NCBI GenBank assembly: GCA_021323155.1
Contig: JAJTCI010000043.1
Location: forward strand, 1 to 11,160
Length of the DNA: 11,160 nucleotides
Source: Chitinophagaceae bacterium
GTDB lineage: Bacteria > Bacteroidota > Bacteroidia > Chitinophagales > Chitinophagaceae
Direction: 5' to 3'
Under the pieces are notes generated by a model. It was not told the DNA's origin. It saw only the letters and a list, made by a program, of their open reading frames with translations, and made no database searches. The position numbers and the translations under genes are program-made. Shown here piece by piece: positions 1 through 7,592 of this stretch (its first letter is position 1; each line of letters opens with the position of its first letter).

Positions 1-1169
1 ATCATACCTTCCATATTCTTGGAAACGATCTGCTCGAAGAACGCCTCGCCATCCGCCTCCACGTGATCACAATAACGAATCACGTCCGTGCCGGGCAATA
101 CCTTCCGGAGAATTTCCTTTCGCTGCTCCAAAGGGAGACCTGTGAGATCTTTGCCCTTGTATTCCAAAATATCGAACACATAATAAATGATTGGCAGGTG
201 GGTGTTTTCCGAATAGAGCTGGAGCTTCTGGAAGTCGGGCTGCCCGGATTCATTGAAAACGACGATCTCTCCATCAAGGACCATCTTGTCCCGTATCGAA
301 CTGAGTGCGTCGTAAATGACTTCATATTTCGCGGCAAATGACAACCCGTTCCGCGAATAAAATCTAACACCGTCTTTCCCTGTCTCCGCCACCGCGCGGT
401 AGCCATCCCATTTCAATTCAAACACCCAGTCTTCACTGCTGAATGGCTTATCGGCAGGCTTTGCAAACATCGGTGTAATAAAATGGTGTAACTTTTTTTC
501 AACGGGTCCGCTTACCAGGGACTTTTTTTTTACCGCCTTTACCGGTGTGCTGCTGGCTTTAGCAGGAGGTTTGCGCGTGGGAGATTTTTTCGCGGCTTTC
601 GCTTTCACCGCCAGCGTCACTTTGGATTTTGGATCGGTGAGTTTCTCCGCGTCGAATGCTTTATTCACGGCGTATTCATCCCGGTGTTTGATCAGCAACC
701 AGGAGTTATCATCAGTGTTCTTGATCCTGACCAGCGCGAACTCTCCCTTTAGCTTTTTTCCATGTAAGACAATCTTCAGAGAACCTTTACGCAGGTCGGC
801 AAGAAGTTTTTTCTCGCCTGTTTTCCGGTTATCGTCCTCGATATGCTCGTAGGTGCCTTCATCCCAAATCTCCACCACACCCGCGCCATAGTTCCCTTCT
901 GGTATAACACCTTCAAAGGTTCGGTAACTAAAAGGGTGATCCTCTACCATCATCGCGAGCCTCTTGTCCTTAGGGTTCAGCGAAGGACCCTTGGGAACCG
1001 CCCAGCTTTTGAGTACGCCTTCCATTTCCAGGCGAAAATCATAATGAAGGCGCGAGGCGGCGTGGCGCTGGATCACAAACTTTAAAGCCCCCTTTCCCGA
1101 AGCCTTCTTGGCGCCGGGCTCCGGTGTTTCAGAAAACTTACGTTTCTGTTTATACTTGGTAAGACTCAT
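1..1169 (-). CDS. ligD: ATP-dependent DNA ligase D, N-terminal part (3'-phosphoesterase and start of ligase domain); cut by window edge
   Basis: LigD is the bacterial end-joining ligase. It trims 3' ends, fills gaps and seals double-strand breaks held by Ku. The 389 visible codons begin MSLTKYKQKRKF. A 3'-phosphoesterase domain covers about residues 25-165, with H36, H42, D44, R46, H78 and Y82 spaced exactly like the catalytic H42/H48/D50/R52/H84/Y88 set known from Pseudomonas LigD. A Lys/Ala/Pro-rich linker (about 180-226) leads into the ligase domain: motif I ELKWDGYRA (catalytic Lys 253), SRNG (272-275), LDGEIVV (298-304) and YVFDILE (330-336). Later ligase motifs and any polymerase domain lie outside the window. 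The order PE then ligase is the Pseudomonas type, not the mycobacterial Pol-PE-Lig order. The ATG lies 2 bases after the Ku stop, which suggests translational coupling. The linker contains a run of nine A in the coding strand. Identity is very secure; the C-terminal architecture is unseen. Confidence 0.97.
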   Translation of the reverse strand, partial: MSLTKYKQKRKFSETPEPGAKKASGKGALKFVIQRHAASRLHYDFRLEMEGVLKSWAVPKGPSLNPKDKRLAMMVEDHPFSYRTFEGVIPEGNYGAGVVEIWDEGTYEHIEDDNRKTGEKKLLADLRKGSLKIVLHGKKLKGEFALVRIKNTDDNSWLLIKHRDEYAVNKAFDAEKLTDPKSKVTLAVKAKAAKKSPTRKPPAKASSTPVKAVKKKSLVSGPVEKKLHHFITPMFAKPADKPFSSEDWVFELKWDGYRAVAETGKDGVRFYSRNGLSFAAKYEVIYDALSSIRDKMVLDGEIVVFNESGQPDFQKLQLYSENTHLPIIYYVFDILEYKGKDLTGLPLEQRKEILRKVLPGTDVIRYCDHVEADGEAFFEQIVSKNMEGM

Positions 1170-1171
1170 AC

Positions 1172-1954
1172 TCAGGAGGCTTTTTTACGACGCATACTGA
1201 TGCTCTGTTTTAACTGGGCCACGATGTCGTCGGATTGGTGATGCACCACTTTCATTTTGGGCGCCGTCACCTTTTTGCCTTTTGCTTTTGCTTCAATCAG
1301 CTTCATCAGTTCATCAGAGTAGGTATCCCTGTATTCTTCTATCTCGAAGGGTGCAGAGAGTTGCTTGATCAGTTCCTCGGCCATCTTTACTTCGGCCGGC
1401 TTGAGGTGTACTCCTTTTGCCGTAGGCAGGTTGAGGTCGGAGAATTCGCGGATCTCCTGTGCAAAACGTATGCGGTTCAGAACCACTACATCTTCATGTG
1501 GCTTAATGATACCCAGCAGTTGCTTGCTGCGCAAAACAAAGGTTCCGAGTCCTACCATCCCGGTTTTCTTCAGCGCCTCCCTTAACAAGGCATAGGCTTT
1601 TTCCCCCGACTTCTGGGGCTCCAGATAATAGGGCGCCTCGTAGTACATGCTGTCTACCTCTTCCTGTTTTACAAACTGCGTGATCTCGAGGATCTTGGTC
1701 TTTTCCGGACTCGCTTTCTTGAAATCATCATCACTCAATACCACATATTTTCCTTCGAAATCGTAGGCCTTTACAATGTTCTCCCATTGTACTTCCTTGC
1801 CGGTATTTTCGTTGACACGTTTGAAGCGGATCTTCGCGTGGTCTTTTTTATCCAGCATGTCGAGGCTGATGCCACTGTCTTCCGTAGCGCTGTAAATTTT
1901 CACCGGTATGTTCACCAACCCGAAGCCGATAGCTCCTGTCCATATAGCTCTCAT
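1172..1954 (-). CDS. ku: Ku, non-homologous end-joining DNA-end-binding protein
   Basis: Bacterial Ku forms a homodimeric ring that threads onto broken DNA ends and recruits LigD. The 260-residue protein opens with MRAIWTGAIGFGLVNIPVKIY, the hallmark start of bacterial Ku. It carries the expected core (EVDSMYYEAPYYLEPQKSGEKAYALLREAL, split here as residues about 100-128; then GLGTFVLRSKQ and NRIRFAQEIR). The length matches short bacterial Ku (about 260-300 residues). The C-terminus is basic (KAKGKKVTAPKMK... and final MRRKKAS); such tails are known to bind DNA in bacterial Ku. It sits 10 bases after the topoisomerase IB stop and 2 bases before the ligD start, so it is almost certainly cotranscribed with both. 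There is no clear Shine-Dalgarno site before the ATG, which is normal in Bacteroidota. Confidence 0.98.
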   Translation of the reverse strand: MRAIWTGAIGFGLVNIPVKIYSATEDSGISLDMLDKKDHAKIRFKRVNENTGKEVQWENIVKAYDFEGKYVVLSDDDFKKASPEKTKILEITQFVKQEEVDSMYYEAPYYLEPQKSGEKAYALLREALKKTGMVGLGTFVLRSKQLLGIIKPHEDVVVLNRIRFAQEIREFSDLNLPTAKGVHLKPAEVKMAEELIKQLSAPFEIEEYRDTYSDELMKLIEAKAKGKKVTAPKMKVVHHQSDDIVAQLKQSISMRRKKAS

Positions 1955-1964
1955 ATAATTCGTT

Positions 1965-3059
1965 TTAAACAGTTTCTTTCTCCAGCAGTTCCAGCAGCAT
2001 TTCCTCGCAGGCGGTTAATTCATCCCCCGCAGCGGCTTTGCCCTTCAAATCTTCCAAATACCTTTCCAGTTTGGTGTTTTCGTAGGTGCTGAGTACAACC
2101 GGGTGGATATAGTGCTTCTTACACACGGTTCTTGTATTCCCAAGGCATTGTGCAACAACATCGATCGCCTGCACAAGGTTTCGTTTCATTTCTGCCTGCG
2201 ATCTATACATACCGATCTCGCTAAGCGACAGCAGGCATTGCACCGATCCGGTCCAGGTACGGAAATCTTTGCTCGTAAAGTCCCCGCAGGATATTTCCCT
2301 GATGTAGTCATTCACTTCGCCTGAATCTATCGACTGGGCATTCCCGTCCGTATTGTAATACTGGAAGAGTTCCTTACCGGGAATATCGCGACACTGTTTC
2401 ACAATATTCGCCAGCCGCCGGCTCTTGAGGGAGATGTCATGATAGACACCTTTTTTCCCTTTAAAACTAAATCGCAGCGTTCCCCCATCGATCGTCACAT
2501 GCTTATCTTTCATTGTGCTCAGGCCAAAAGATCCGTAGAGTTTCTCGTAGAATGAGCTACCGATGCGAATGCTGGTCTTATCCATTATACTTACTATTGC
2601 TGCCAGTACTTTTTCTTTTGGCAACCCTGTTTTGGCAAGATCTTTCTGCAAACGTTCGCGAACCAGGGGCAGACATTTGCCGAACTCAAGGAGGCGATAG
2701 TATTTCGTTTCATTCCGAAGCGCATTCCATAAAGGGTGGTACTTGTATTGCTTTCTTCCGCGCACATCCTGTCCCGTTACCTGTATATGGCCGTTATCGT
2801 ACCGGCAAATCCAAACGTTTTCCCAGGCTGGCGGTATCACGAGCCTACGGATCCTTTCAAGCGTATCGGCGTCACTCACTTTTTTCCCATCATACAAATA
2901 ATCGAATGCCTTTCCTTTTTTTACACGTGTGATCCCTTTGTCAGTATCACTCACGTATCGCAGTCGTACAGCTGCCGCGCTGGCGCGATGATCGTTGAGA
3001 AGCTTCGCCATCTTCGCGGGCCTGATCTTTATTTCCGTATCTGCGTGAACTATTACCAT
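1965..3059 (-). CDS. DNA topoisomerase IB (poxvirus-like, bacterial type)
   Basis: Type IB topoisomerases relax supercoils by nicking one strand through a 3'-phosphotyrosine, without ATP or metal. The 364-residue protein has the bacterial N-terminal domain (RLRYVSDTDKGITR, residues 32-45; IPPAWENVWI, 75-84) and the full active-site set by comparison with vaccinia topoisomerase: R165 (IRIG), K202 (FKGKKG), R267 (KDFRTWTG), N308 (LGNT; His in vaccinia, Asn in the Deinococcus enzyme) and the nucleophile Y317 (KKHYIHP). The length is usual for the family. It lies between the upstream dehydrogenase (29-base gap) and Ku (10-base gap), on the same strand. The link to end joining is an inference from position: it may relieve torsion near breaks or simply share stress-type expression. 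All key residues are present, so it should be active. Confidence 0.97.
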   Translation of the reverse strand: MVIVHADTEIKIRPAKMAKLLNDHRASAAAVRLRYVSDTDKGITRVKKGKAFDYLYDGKKVSDADTLERIRRLVIPPAWENVWICRYDNGHIQVTGQDVRGRKQYKYHPLWNALRNETKYYRLLEFGKCLPLVRERLQKDLAKTGLPKEKVLAAIVSIMDKTSIRIGSSFYEKLYGSFGLSTMKDKHVTIDGGTLRFSFKGKKGVYHDISLKSRRLANIVKQCRDIPGKELFQYYNTDGNAQSIDSGEVNDYIREISCGDFTSKDFRTWTGSVQCLLSLSEIGMYRSQAEMKRNLVQAIDVVAQCLGNTRTVCKKHYIHPVVLSTYENTKLERYLEDLKGKAAAGDELTACEEMLLELLEKETV

Positions 3060-3088
3060 CTTGTTATTTAAATTTCAAACACTGCTCA

Positions 3089-3952
3089 TTACCCGTTGAC
3101 GATCTCGCCACCATTTGGATGCAATACCTGTCCCGTCATATAATTCGCATCATCACTTGCCAGGAAAAGAAAACATGGCGCCACTTCGTTTGGCTCTCCC
3201 GCGCGCTTCATCGGCACGTCTGAGCCGAACTGTGCTACTTTTTTCTTATCGAACGTGGAAGTGATCAACGGTGTCCAAATGGGACCGGGCGCCACACCGT
3301 TCACCCGAATGCCTTTCTCTACGAGGTTAGCGGCAAGGCTCCGTGTGAAAGAGACGATGGCGCCCTTAGTAGATGCGTAATCGATCAGCGCTGCACTGCC
3401 CCGGTAAGCGGTCACCGAGGTAGTGTTAATGATCGCAGCGCCGGCCTGCAGGTGTTTCAACGCGTATTTGCTCATCCAGAAATAAGAGTAGAAGTTGGAA
3501 GAAAAGGTGCGGACCAGTTGTTCCGTCGTTATATCTTCAAGCGATTTCTGCTCCCAGTGTAAGGCAGCGTTATTCACCAGTATGTCGATACCTCCCAGCT
3601 TCTTTGCGGCGCCATCTACGACACGGCGGCAGGTAGCTTCTTTGGAAAGGTCGCCGGGGAATAAGTAACATTTTCTTCCAAACGCCTCCACTTCCGCCTT
3701 CGTGGCTTTCGCATCTTCGGTTTCATTCAGATAACTGATGGCAACGTTCGCTCCTTCTTTGGCAAAAAGTATGGCCACTGCTTTACCGATGCCGCTATCG
3801 CCGCCCGTGATGAGGGCGTTCTTGCCCTTTAGCTTACCCATAAAGTCCGGCATCGGTGCGGATTCAGGAAGCGGGTCCATAGTTAGCTCTTTTCCGGGCC
3901 TGCGTTGCGACTGCGGTTTCCTCAAATTCTTTTTTGGGTTTGCTTTTTGCAT
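3089..3952 (-). CDS. SDR-family oxidoreductase, general-stress type (YghA/YdaD-like)
   Basis: This is a classical-type short-chain dehydrogenase, probably NAD(P)-dependent and cytosolic; the substrate is unknown. The 287 residues show the cofactor motif TGGDSGIG (49-56), NNAA (127-130) and the catalytic Ser179, Tyr192 and Lys196 (DYASTKGA). They also show RVNGVAPGPIWTPL (216-229) and PMKRAGEPNEVAP (247-259). The last two blocks and the N-terminal extension of about 40 residues resemble E. coli YghA and Bacillus general-stress SDRs rather than fatty-acid FabG. The first ATG (3952) gives a Lys/Arg-rich leader; Met25 is an alternative start and cannot be excluded. It is the first gene of the minus-strand run leading to topoisomerase IB, Ku and ligD, and it diverges from the histidine kinase gene across 86 bases. 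Confidence 0.94.
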   Translation of the reverse strand: MQKANPKKNLRKPQSQRRPGKELTMDPLPESAPMPDFMGKLKGKNALITGGDSGIGKAVAILFAKEGANVAISYLNETEDAKATKAEVEAFGRKCYLFPGDLSKEATCRRVVDGAAKKLGGIDILVNNAALHWEQKSLEDITTEQLVRTFSSNFYSYFWMSKYALKHLQAGAAIINTTSVTAYRGSAALIDYASTKGAIVSFTRSLAANLVEKGIRVNGVAPGPIWTPLITSTFDKKKVAQFGSDVPMKRAGEPNEVAPCFLFLASDDANYMTGQVLHPNGGEIVNG

Positions 3953-3968
3953 ATATCCGGTATTTTAG
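3939..3968 (+). promoter_or_regulatory. Candidate promoter for the histidine kinase gene
   Basis: TTTG at 3939-3942, an 18-base spacer, then TATTTTAG at 3961-3968. This matches the known Bacteroidota pattern TTTG-N17-23-TAnnTTTG in all but one fixed base. Transcription would start near 3972-3975, leaving a leader of about 65 bases before the ATG at 4039. The upstream element lies inside the start of the divergent dehydrogenase gene. The site was found by eye, and AT-rich intergenic DNA gives chance matches. Confidence 0.35.
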
Positions 3969-4038
3969 TACAGTCAAGAAAACATCATACCACACAGGAA
4001 ATCATTGTTTCCGGGCTTCCTGAGGAAGAAAATACCCA

Positions 4039-6060
4039 ATGGATAAAGAAAAAAAGGTGACGGGAGGAAAAGCAGAGATTGCAAAGAAAGCGATACCCGT
4101 TGACGCCACAGATGCATTGCAACGTTTCGCGGCACATATCCATACCCGTTGCCTGGACGAGTTTATTTTGAAAGAGATCGATATTTTCCGTTCGTCCAAC
4201 ATCCCGATGCTCGCATATATTGATCATTTGAGTGACGCCGAGCAATTCGAAATCGCTAAAAGGAGCGGGCTCCGGTTCCTCCGGGCGCTGGAGGAGGATA
4301 CTTATGGGGAACTGATCATGGACAACTTCAAACGCTGGGACAATAACCAGATCAAATTCATTTCGAAAGAGCATGTTTCCCTGGAGGATATCCTCCTGAT
4401 CAATTCAGGTCAAAAGCTGGCACTTTTCCATTTCATTCCCGAGTTTACGAAGGAGCCGACAGAGACGATCCAGATCGTCACGAAACTGGAAAACATCTAC
4501 CGCAAGGCCCAGGTATCGGCCGTTGCGATGCTGGAACAATCGAGAAAACAGCAGGAACAACGGTATATCGAAAGCGAAGCGCGCTACAGGGATCTGTTCG
4601 ATAATGCAAGCGATATGATCCATATTGTTACGCCGGAAGGAAAGATATTATACGTTAACAACGCGTGGAAGCGGACACTGGGCTATTCAGAGGCGGAGCT
4701 AGAAGGGGAATCGATCTATTTCTATGTCTGCTCCCGGGACCGTGAACGGTTTCGCAATTACCGGAATAACGTACTGGAGAAGGGGGTTGCAGATGATCCG
4801 CTCATGATCAGTTTCATGTCGAAAGACAACCGCGAGATCATTACGGAGGGCGTTGTCTCTGCAAGGATGAAAGACGGTAAAGCGGAATACACCCGTGGAA
4901 TTTTCAGGGATGTGACCCGAAGGGTTCAAAATGAAGAAAAACTCCAGTACTACACACAGGAAGTATTGGAAAGAGAAGAGAAAATAAAACAGCTGATCCA
5001 AAACGCGCCCGATGCGATCATTGTGATCAACGAGGAAGGAAACATTAATGTCTGGAATCCAAAAGCAGAGCAGATATTCGGTTGGAAAGCAGATGAAGTA
5101 CTGGGCAGTTTGCTTTCGGACGCGATCATCCCGGAACAATACCGGGAGGCACACACGCAGGGCATGAAGCGCCTGCTGGCCACCGGCGAGGCCAGGGTGC
5201 TGAACAAAACCATCGAAGTGACGGCGCGCAGGAAGGATGCTTCCGAATTTTATGTGTCGCTCACAATCTCTCGGGCCACCCTGCCCCAAGGGTCATTATT
5301 CATCGCTTTCCTGCGTGATATTTCAGCAGACAAACAAAAAGAGATCGAACTGGAGCAGCACCGGGTTGAACTGGAGCGTACAAACAGTGAACTGGAACAG
5401 TACGCATGGGTAGCATCGCATGACCTGAAAGAACCGCTGAGGAAGATCCGCACCTTCAGCGACCTGTTGTTAACCCAGGCAACCGATCAACTACCCGCGG
5501 AAATGACCAACCGTATCAGAAAGATCAGTGAGTCGGCAGAACGCATGGACGAACTGATCGAAGCGATCCTGTTGTATTCGCACAGTTCGGCTGACCAGGC
5601 GTTCGTTGATGTGGACCTTAACGAGGTGCTGCAGGAGGTGCTCGCAGACCTGGAAGTGACTATAAGCAACACCAATGGCATTGTTCAAGCGGGCCAGTTA
5701 CCAGTTGTATCCGGCATCCGTTTCCAGTTAAGGCAGTTATTCCAGAACCTGATAGGAAATGGATTGAAGTATCACCGGGCGGGTGTAAATCCTGTTATCA
5801 ACATCAGCTGCACAAAAGAAAAAGATACTTACAGGATCACGGTGCAGGATAACGGCATCGGCTTTAAAACGGAGTTCGTGGGCAAGATATTCCAGGTGTT
5901 CCAGCGACTTGTACCCAGGACGGAGTACGAGGGTACGGGTATTGGCCTGGCACTTTGTAAAAAGATCGTGGAGAACCACGGGGGCAGCATTGAAGCGACC
6001 AGTGAAGAAGGCCGGGGATCTTCGTTCCAGGTGGTGTTGCCGGTCATTTCGCCCGCCTGA
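4039..6060 (+). CDS. PAS-domain sensor histidine kinase, soluble, no receiver domain
   Basis: A two-component sensor kinase of 673 residues. Residues 1 to about 165 form a mostly helical N-terminal domain I cannot assign. It loosely resembles the globin-like or RsbR-type sensory domains of some stress regulators. A helical linker (about 165-182) leads to PAS 1 (about 183-297, ending FRDVTRR) and PAS 2 (about 314-430, ending FLRDISADKQ). A coiled coil (about 431-455) joins the HisKA domain with phospho-acceptor His461 (VASHDLKEPLRKIRTF). The ATPase domain shows an N box (LFQNLIGNGLKYH, 567-579), G1 DNGIG (604-608), an F box (IFQVFQRL) and G2 GTGIGLAL (632-639). I see no membrane segment, so it should sense a cytosolic signal. 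No response regulator is encoded nearby, making it an orphan kinase here. GAGGAAG about 10 bases before the ATG is a plausible ribosome site. Its 3' end overlaps the convergent acetyltransferase gene by 17 bases. Confidence 0.96.
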   Translation: MDKEKKVTGGKAEIAKKAIPVDATDALQRFAAHIHTRCLDEFILKEIDIFRSSNIPMLAYIDHLSDAEQFEIAKRSGLRFLRALEEDTYGELIMDNFKRWDNNQIKFISKEHVSLEDILLINSGQKLALFHFIPEFTKEPTETIQIVTKLENIYRKAQVSAVAMLEQSRKQQEQRYIESEARYRDLFDNASDMIHIVTPEGKILYVNNAWKRTLGYSEAELEGESIYFYVCSRDRERFRNYRNNVLEKGVADDPLMISFMSKDNREIITEGVVSARMKDGKAEYTRGIFRDVTRRVQNEEKLQYYTQEVLEREEKIKQLIQNAPDAIIVINEEGNINVWNPKAEQIFGWKADEVLGSLLSDAIIPEQYREAHTQGMKRLLATGEARVLNKTIEVTARRKDASEFYVSLTISRATLPQGSLFIAFLRDISADKQKEIELEQHRVELERTNSELEQYAWVASHDLKEPLRKIRTFSDLLLTQATDQLPAEMTNRIRKISESAERMDELIEAILLYSHSSADQAFVDVDLNEVLQEVLADLEVTISNTNGIVQAGQLPVVSGIRFQLRQLFQNLIGNGLKYHRAGVNPVINISCTKEKDTYRITVQDNGIGFKTEFVGKIFQVFQRLVPRTEYEGTGIGLALCKKIVENHGGSIEATSEEGRGSSFQVVLPVISPA

Positions 6061-6502
6061 GTTTCTCCTCATTCCACTCCTCAAGGCTCATTTCAAACCT
6101 TGTCTCACCACCGGAAGTCAACCCGGTTTCCCGCCATCCTGCCAGGTGATAAAATCTTTCCGCCCGGGTACCCGGTGACGTACTCAGCCAAACGTGTTCC
6201 TTTCCACGGGAGAAATACCAGTCCAGCATCATATCGTGCAGGTGTTTGCCAATTCCCATTCCTTCAAAATCCGGGTGGACGAACAATGCCCAGATATTAT
6301 TATCCCGGAGGTCCGCGATCGCAAACCCAGTGATGGTACCGCCTGCATCACATACCCACCCTTTGCCGCGTTGACAAATAAATTCTTCGCAATCACTGTC
6401 CGTGACCCGCGAAGGGTCTGAAAGTACGTTTTCCTTGACGGCATTACGTACCAGTTGAATTCCCGGAATATCCGCTAGCTCCGCCTCCCTGAAGTACATC
6501 AT
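6044..6502 (-). CDS. GNAT-family N-acetyltransferase
   Basis: GNAT enzymes move an acetyl group from acetyl-CoA to an amine; the acceptor cannot be told here. The 152-residue length is standard. The N-terminus MMYFREAELADIPGIQLVRN is the usual strand-helix opening. GFAIADLRDNNIWALFVHPDFEGMGIGKHLHDMML (about 59-93) holds the beta-4 strand and the acetyl-CoA pyrophosphate loop. The loop reads EGMGIG, with Glu at the position that is most often Gln or Arg. AERFYHLAGWRETG (114-127) is the typical C-terminal motif. Its ATG overlaps the stop of the upstream GlxA-type regulator in an ATGA, implying coupled translation from one mRNA. A second ATG directly follows the first, so the start could be one codon later. 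The 3' end overlaps the histidine kinase gene tail to tail. Confidence 0.93.
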   Translation of the reverse strand: MMYFREAELADIPGIQLVRNAVKENVLSDPSRVTDSDCEEFICQRGKGWVCDAGGTITGFAIADLRDNNIWALFVHPDFEGMGIGKHLHDMMLDWYFSRGKEHVWLSTSPGTRAERFYHLAGWRETGLTSGGETRFEMSLEEWNEEKLRRAK

Positions 6503-7482
6503 ACGTTGGCGCCTTCTTTGTTGTATTTGTTGCGGTATTCCAGCGGCGAGATACCGGTGATCTTTTTGAAAGTGCTCCGGAAGGCTTTAATGTCGGAATA
6601 TCCTACTTTGTACATAACCTCGTTTACATTGTCGCGTGTTGATTCCAGTGTTTTCTTTGCCGCTTCTATTTTAACCCGCTGCATGTATTCCACGATAGTA
6701 TTGGAGGTGGCTTTTTTAAATCGCCGCTCCAGGTTCCTCCTTCCTACAGCGAACATACTGGCGAGTTGGTCCACCGTAATCCGTTCGGTGAAATTCTGTT
6801 CGATGAATTCCTGCGCTTTCTTGACCGGCTCATCTTCGTGCGCTTTTTGCCCCTGGAAAATAATAAAAGGCGACTGGCTGTGCCGGTCGATGTCTATCAT
6901 AAATGCCTTGGCGATGAGGATGGCCACATCACGGCCCGCATATTTTTCCACCAGGTAGACAACCAGGTTCGTGTAGGAATACGCGCCACCGCTGGTATAG
7001 ATGCCAGCGTCTTCCGTAAGGATCTTGTCATCTACCAGGTTGGCGTTAGGGAACATCGTCCTGAATTCATTGGCGAATCGCCAGTGAGTAGCGCAGCGCC
7101 GCCCATTCAGCAGGCCGGTTGAGGCCAGAAAGAAAGTACCTATACAAAAGCTGGCGATCTCCGCACCGAGTTTGAATTGTTGCAGTATCCATGGCCCGAA
7201 AGCTTTGTTCAGTTCAATGGCTTTCCGCTGGTCGCCCATCATAGCAGGTATCACAATCAAATCGGTTTTGTGTACGTCGCTGATCATGATATCAGGCGTG
7301 ATCTTAAACAGCCCATTGCGCTGGCTTACTTCCCCGCCGGCACCAACCAGTTGTACTTTGAACAAGGGTGGTTTGCCCATCGCCTCGCAAACGCCATTGG
7401 CCTCCGAAAAGATCTGGTGCGTACCCTCAATATTGGTTACGCTGCAGTGCCCAAAGGGAACGATGATGGAGATGTGTTTCAT
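6499..7482 (-). CDS. GlxA-type transcriptional regulator: DJ-1/PfpI domain plus AraC helix-turn-helix
   Basis: A 327-residue transcription factor. The N-terminal DJ-1/PfpI (class I glutamine amidotransferase-like) domain (about 1-195) retains a nucleophile-elbow cysteine, C113, in EIASFCIGTFFLAS, followed by GLLNGRRCATHW (123-134) and YTSGGAYSYTN (162-172). In this family the domain generally senses rather than catalyses, so activity should not be assumed. The C-terminal AraC domain (about 220-320) has two helix-turn-helices, ITVDQLASMFAVGRRNLERR (235-254) and VMYKVGYSDIKAFRSTFKK (289-307), and ends TGISPLEYRNKY. It is cotranscribed with the downstream acetyltransferase and divergent from the VOC/SRPBCC/DoxX cluster. 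That makes the cluster and its own gene the natural candidate targets (inference). Confidence 0.95.
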   Translation of the reverse strand: MKHISIIVPFGHCSVTNIEGTHQIFSEANGVCEAMGKPPLFKVQLVGAGGEVSQRNGLFKITPDIMISDVHKTDLIVIPAMMGDQRKAIELNKAFGPWILQQFKLGAEIASFCIGTFFLASTGLLNGRRCATHWRFANEFRTMFPNANLVDDKILTEDAGIYTSGGAYSYTNLVVYLVEKYAGRDVAILIAKAFMIDIDRHSQSPFIIFQGQKAHEDEPVKKAQEFIEQNFTERITVDQLASMFAVGRRNLERRFKKATSNTIVEYMQRVKIEAAKKTLESTRDNVNEVMYKVGYSDIKAFRSTFKKITGISPLEYRNKYNKEGANV

Positions 7483-7486
7483 ACCC

Positions 7487-7518
7487 CGAAGATACCTAGA
7501 GTTGTTGTCGTAATCAAC
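7487..7518 (-). promoter_or_regulatory. Candidate promoter for the GlxA-type regulator gene
   Basis: Read on the minus strand: GTTG (7518-7515), a 20-base spacer, then TATCTTCG (7494-7487). This resembles the Bacteroidota TTTG / TAnnTTTG promoter with one mismatch in each element. The second element ends only four bases before the ATG, so transcription would begin at or beside the start codon. That implies a leaderless mRNA if the site is real. Weak evidence, by eye only. Confidence 0.25.
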
Positions 7519-7592
7519 ACCTGAAAATGCCGTTTTACCACCCCATTCGAACAGATCTTAGCCGGCACCTTTGTGTTGGAAATAAATCAACA

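Noticed and set aside
2513..2932. Plus-strand open frame with a hydrophobic stretch inside topoisomerase IB
   Set aside because: Antisense to a complete topoisomerase with every active-site residue; the apparent membrane segment comes from the complementary codons.
3997..4026. Two small palindromes (GGAAA...TTTCC and TTCCTGAGGAA) in the gap between the dehydrogenase and kinase genes
   Set aside because: Arms are only four to five bases and the second overlaps the ribosome-site region; expected by chance in such DNA.
4699..5289. Minus-strand open frame (196 codons) inside the histidine kinase
   Set aside because: Entirely antisense to the PAS domains, whose translation is unmistakable; the antisense protein has no recognisable features.
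7546..7573. Possible promoter TTCG-N16-CACCTTTG for the cluster beginning at 7593
   Set aside because: Both elements mismatch the Bacteroidota consensus and the spacer is short; too weak to list as a feature.
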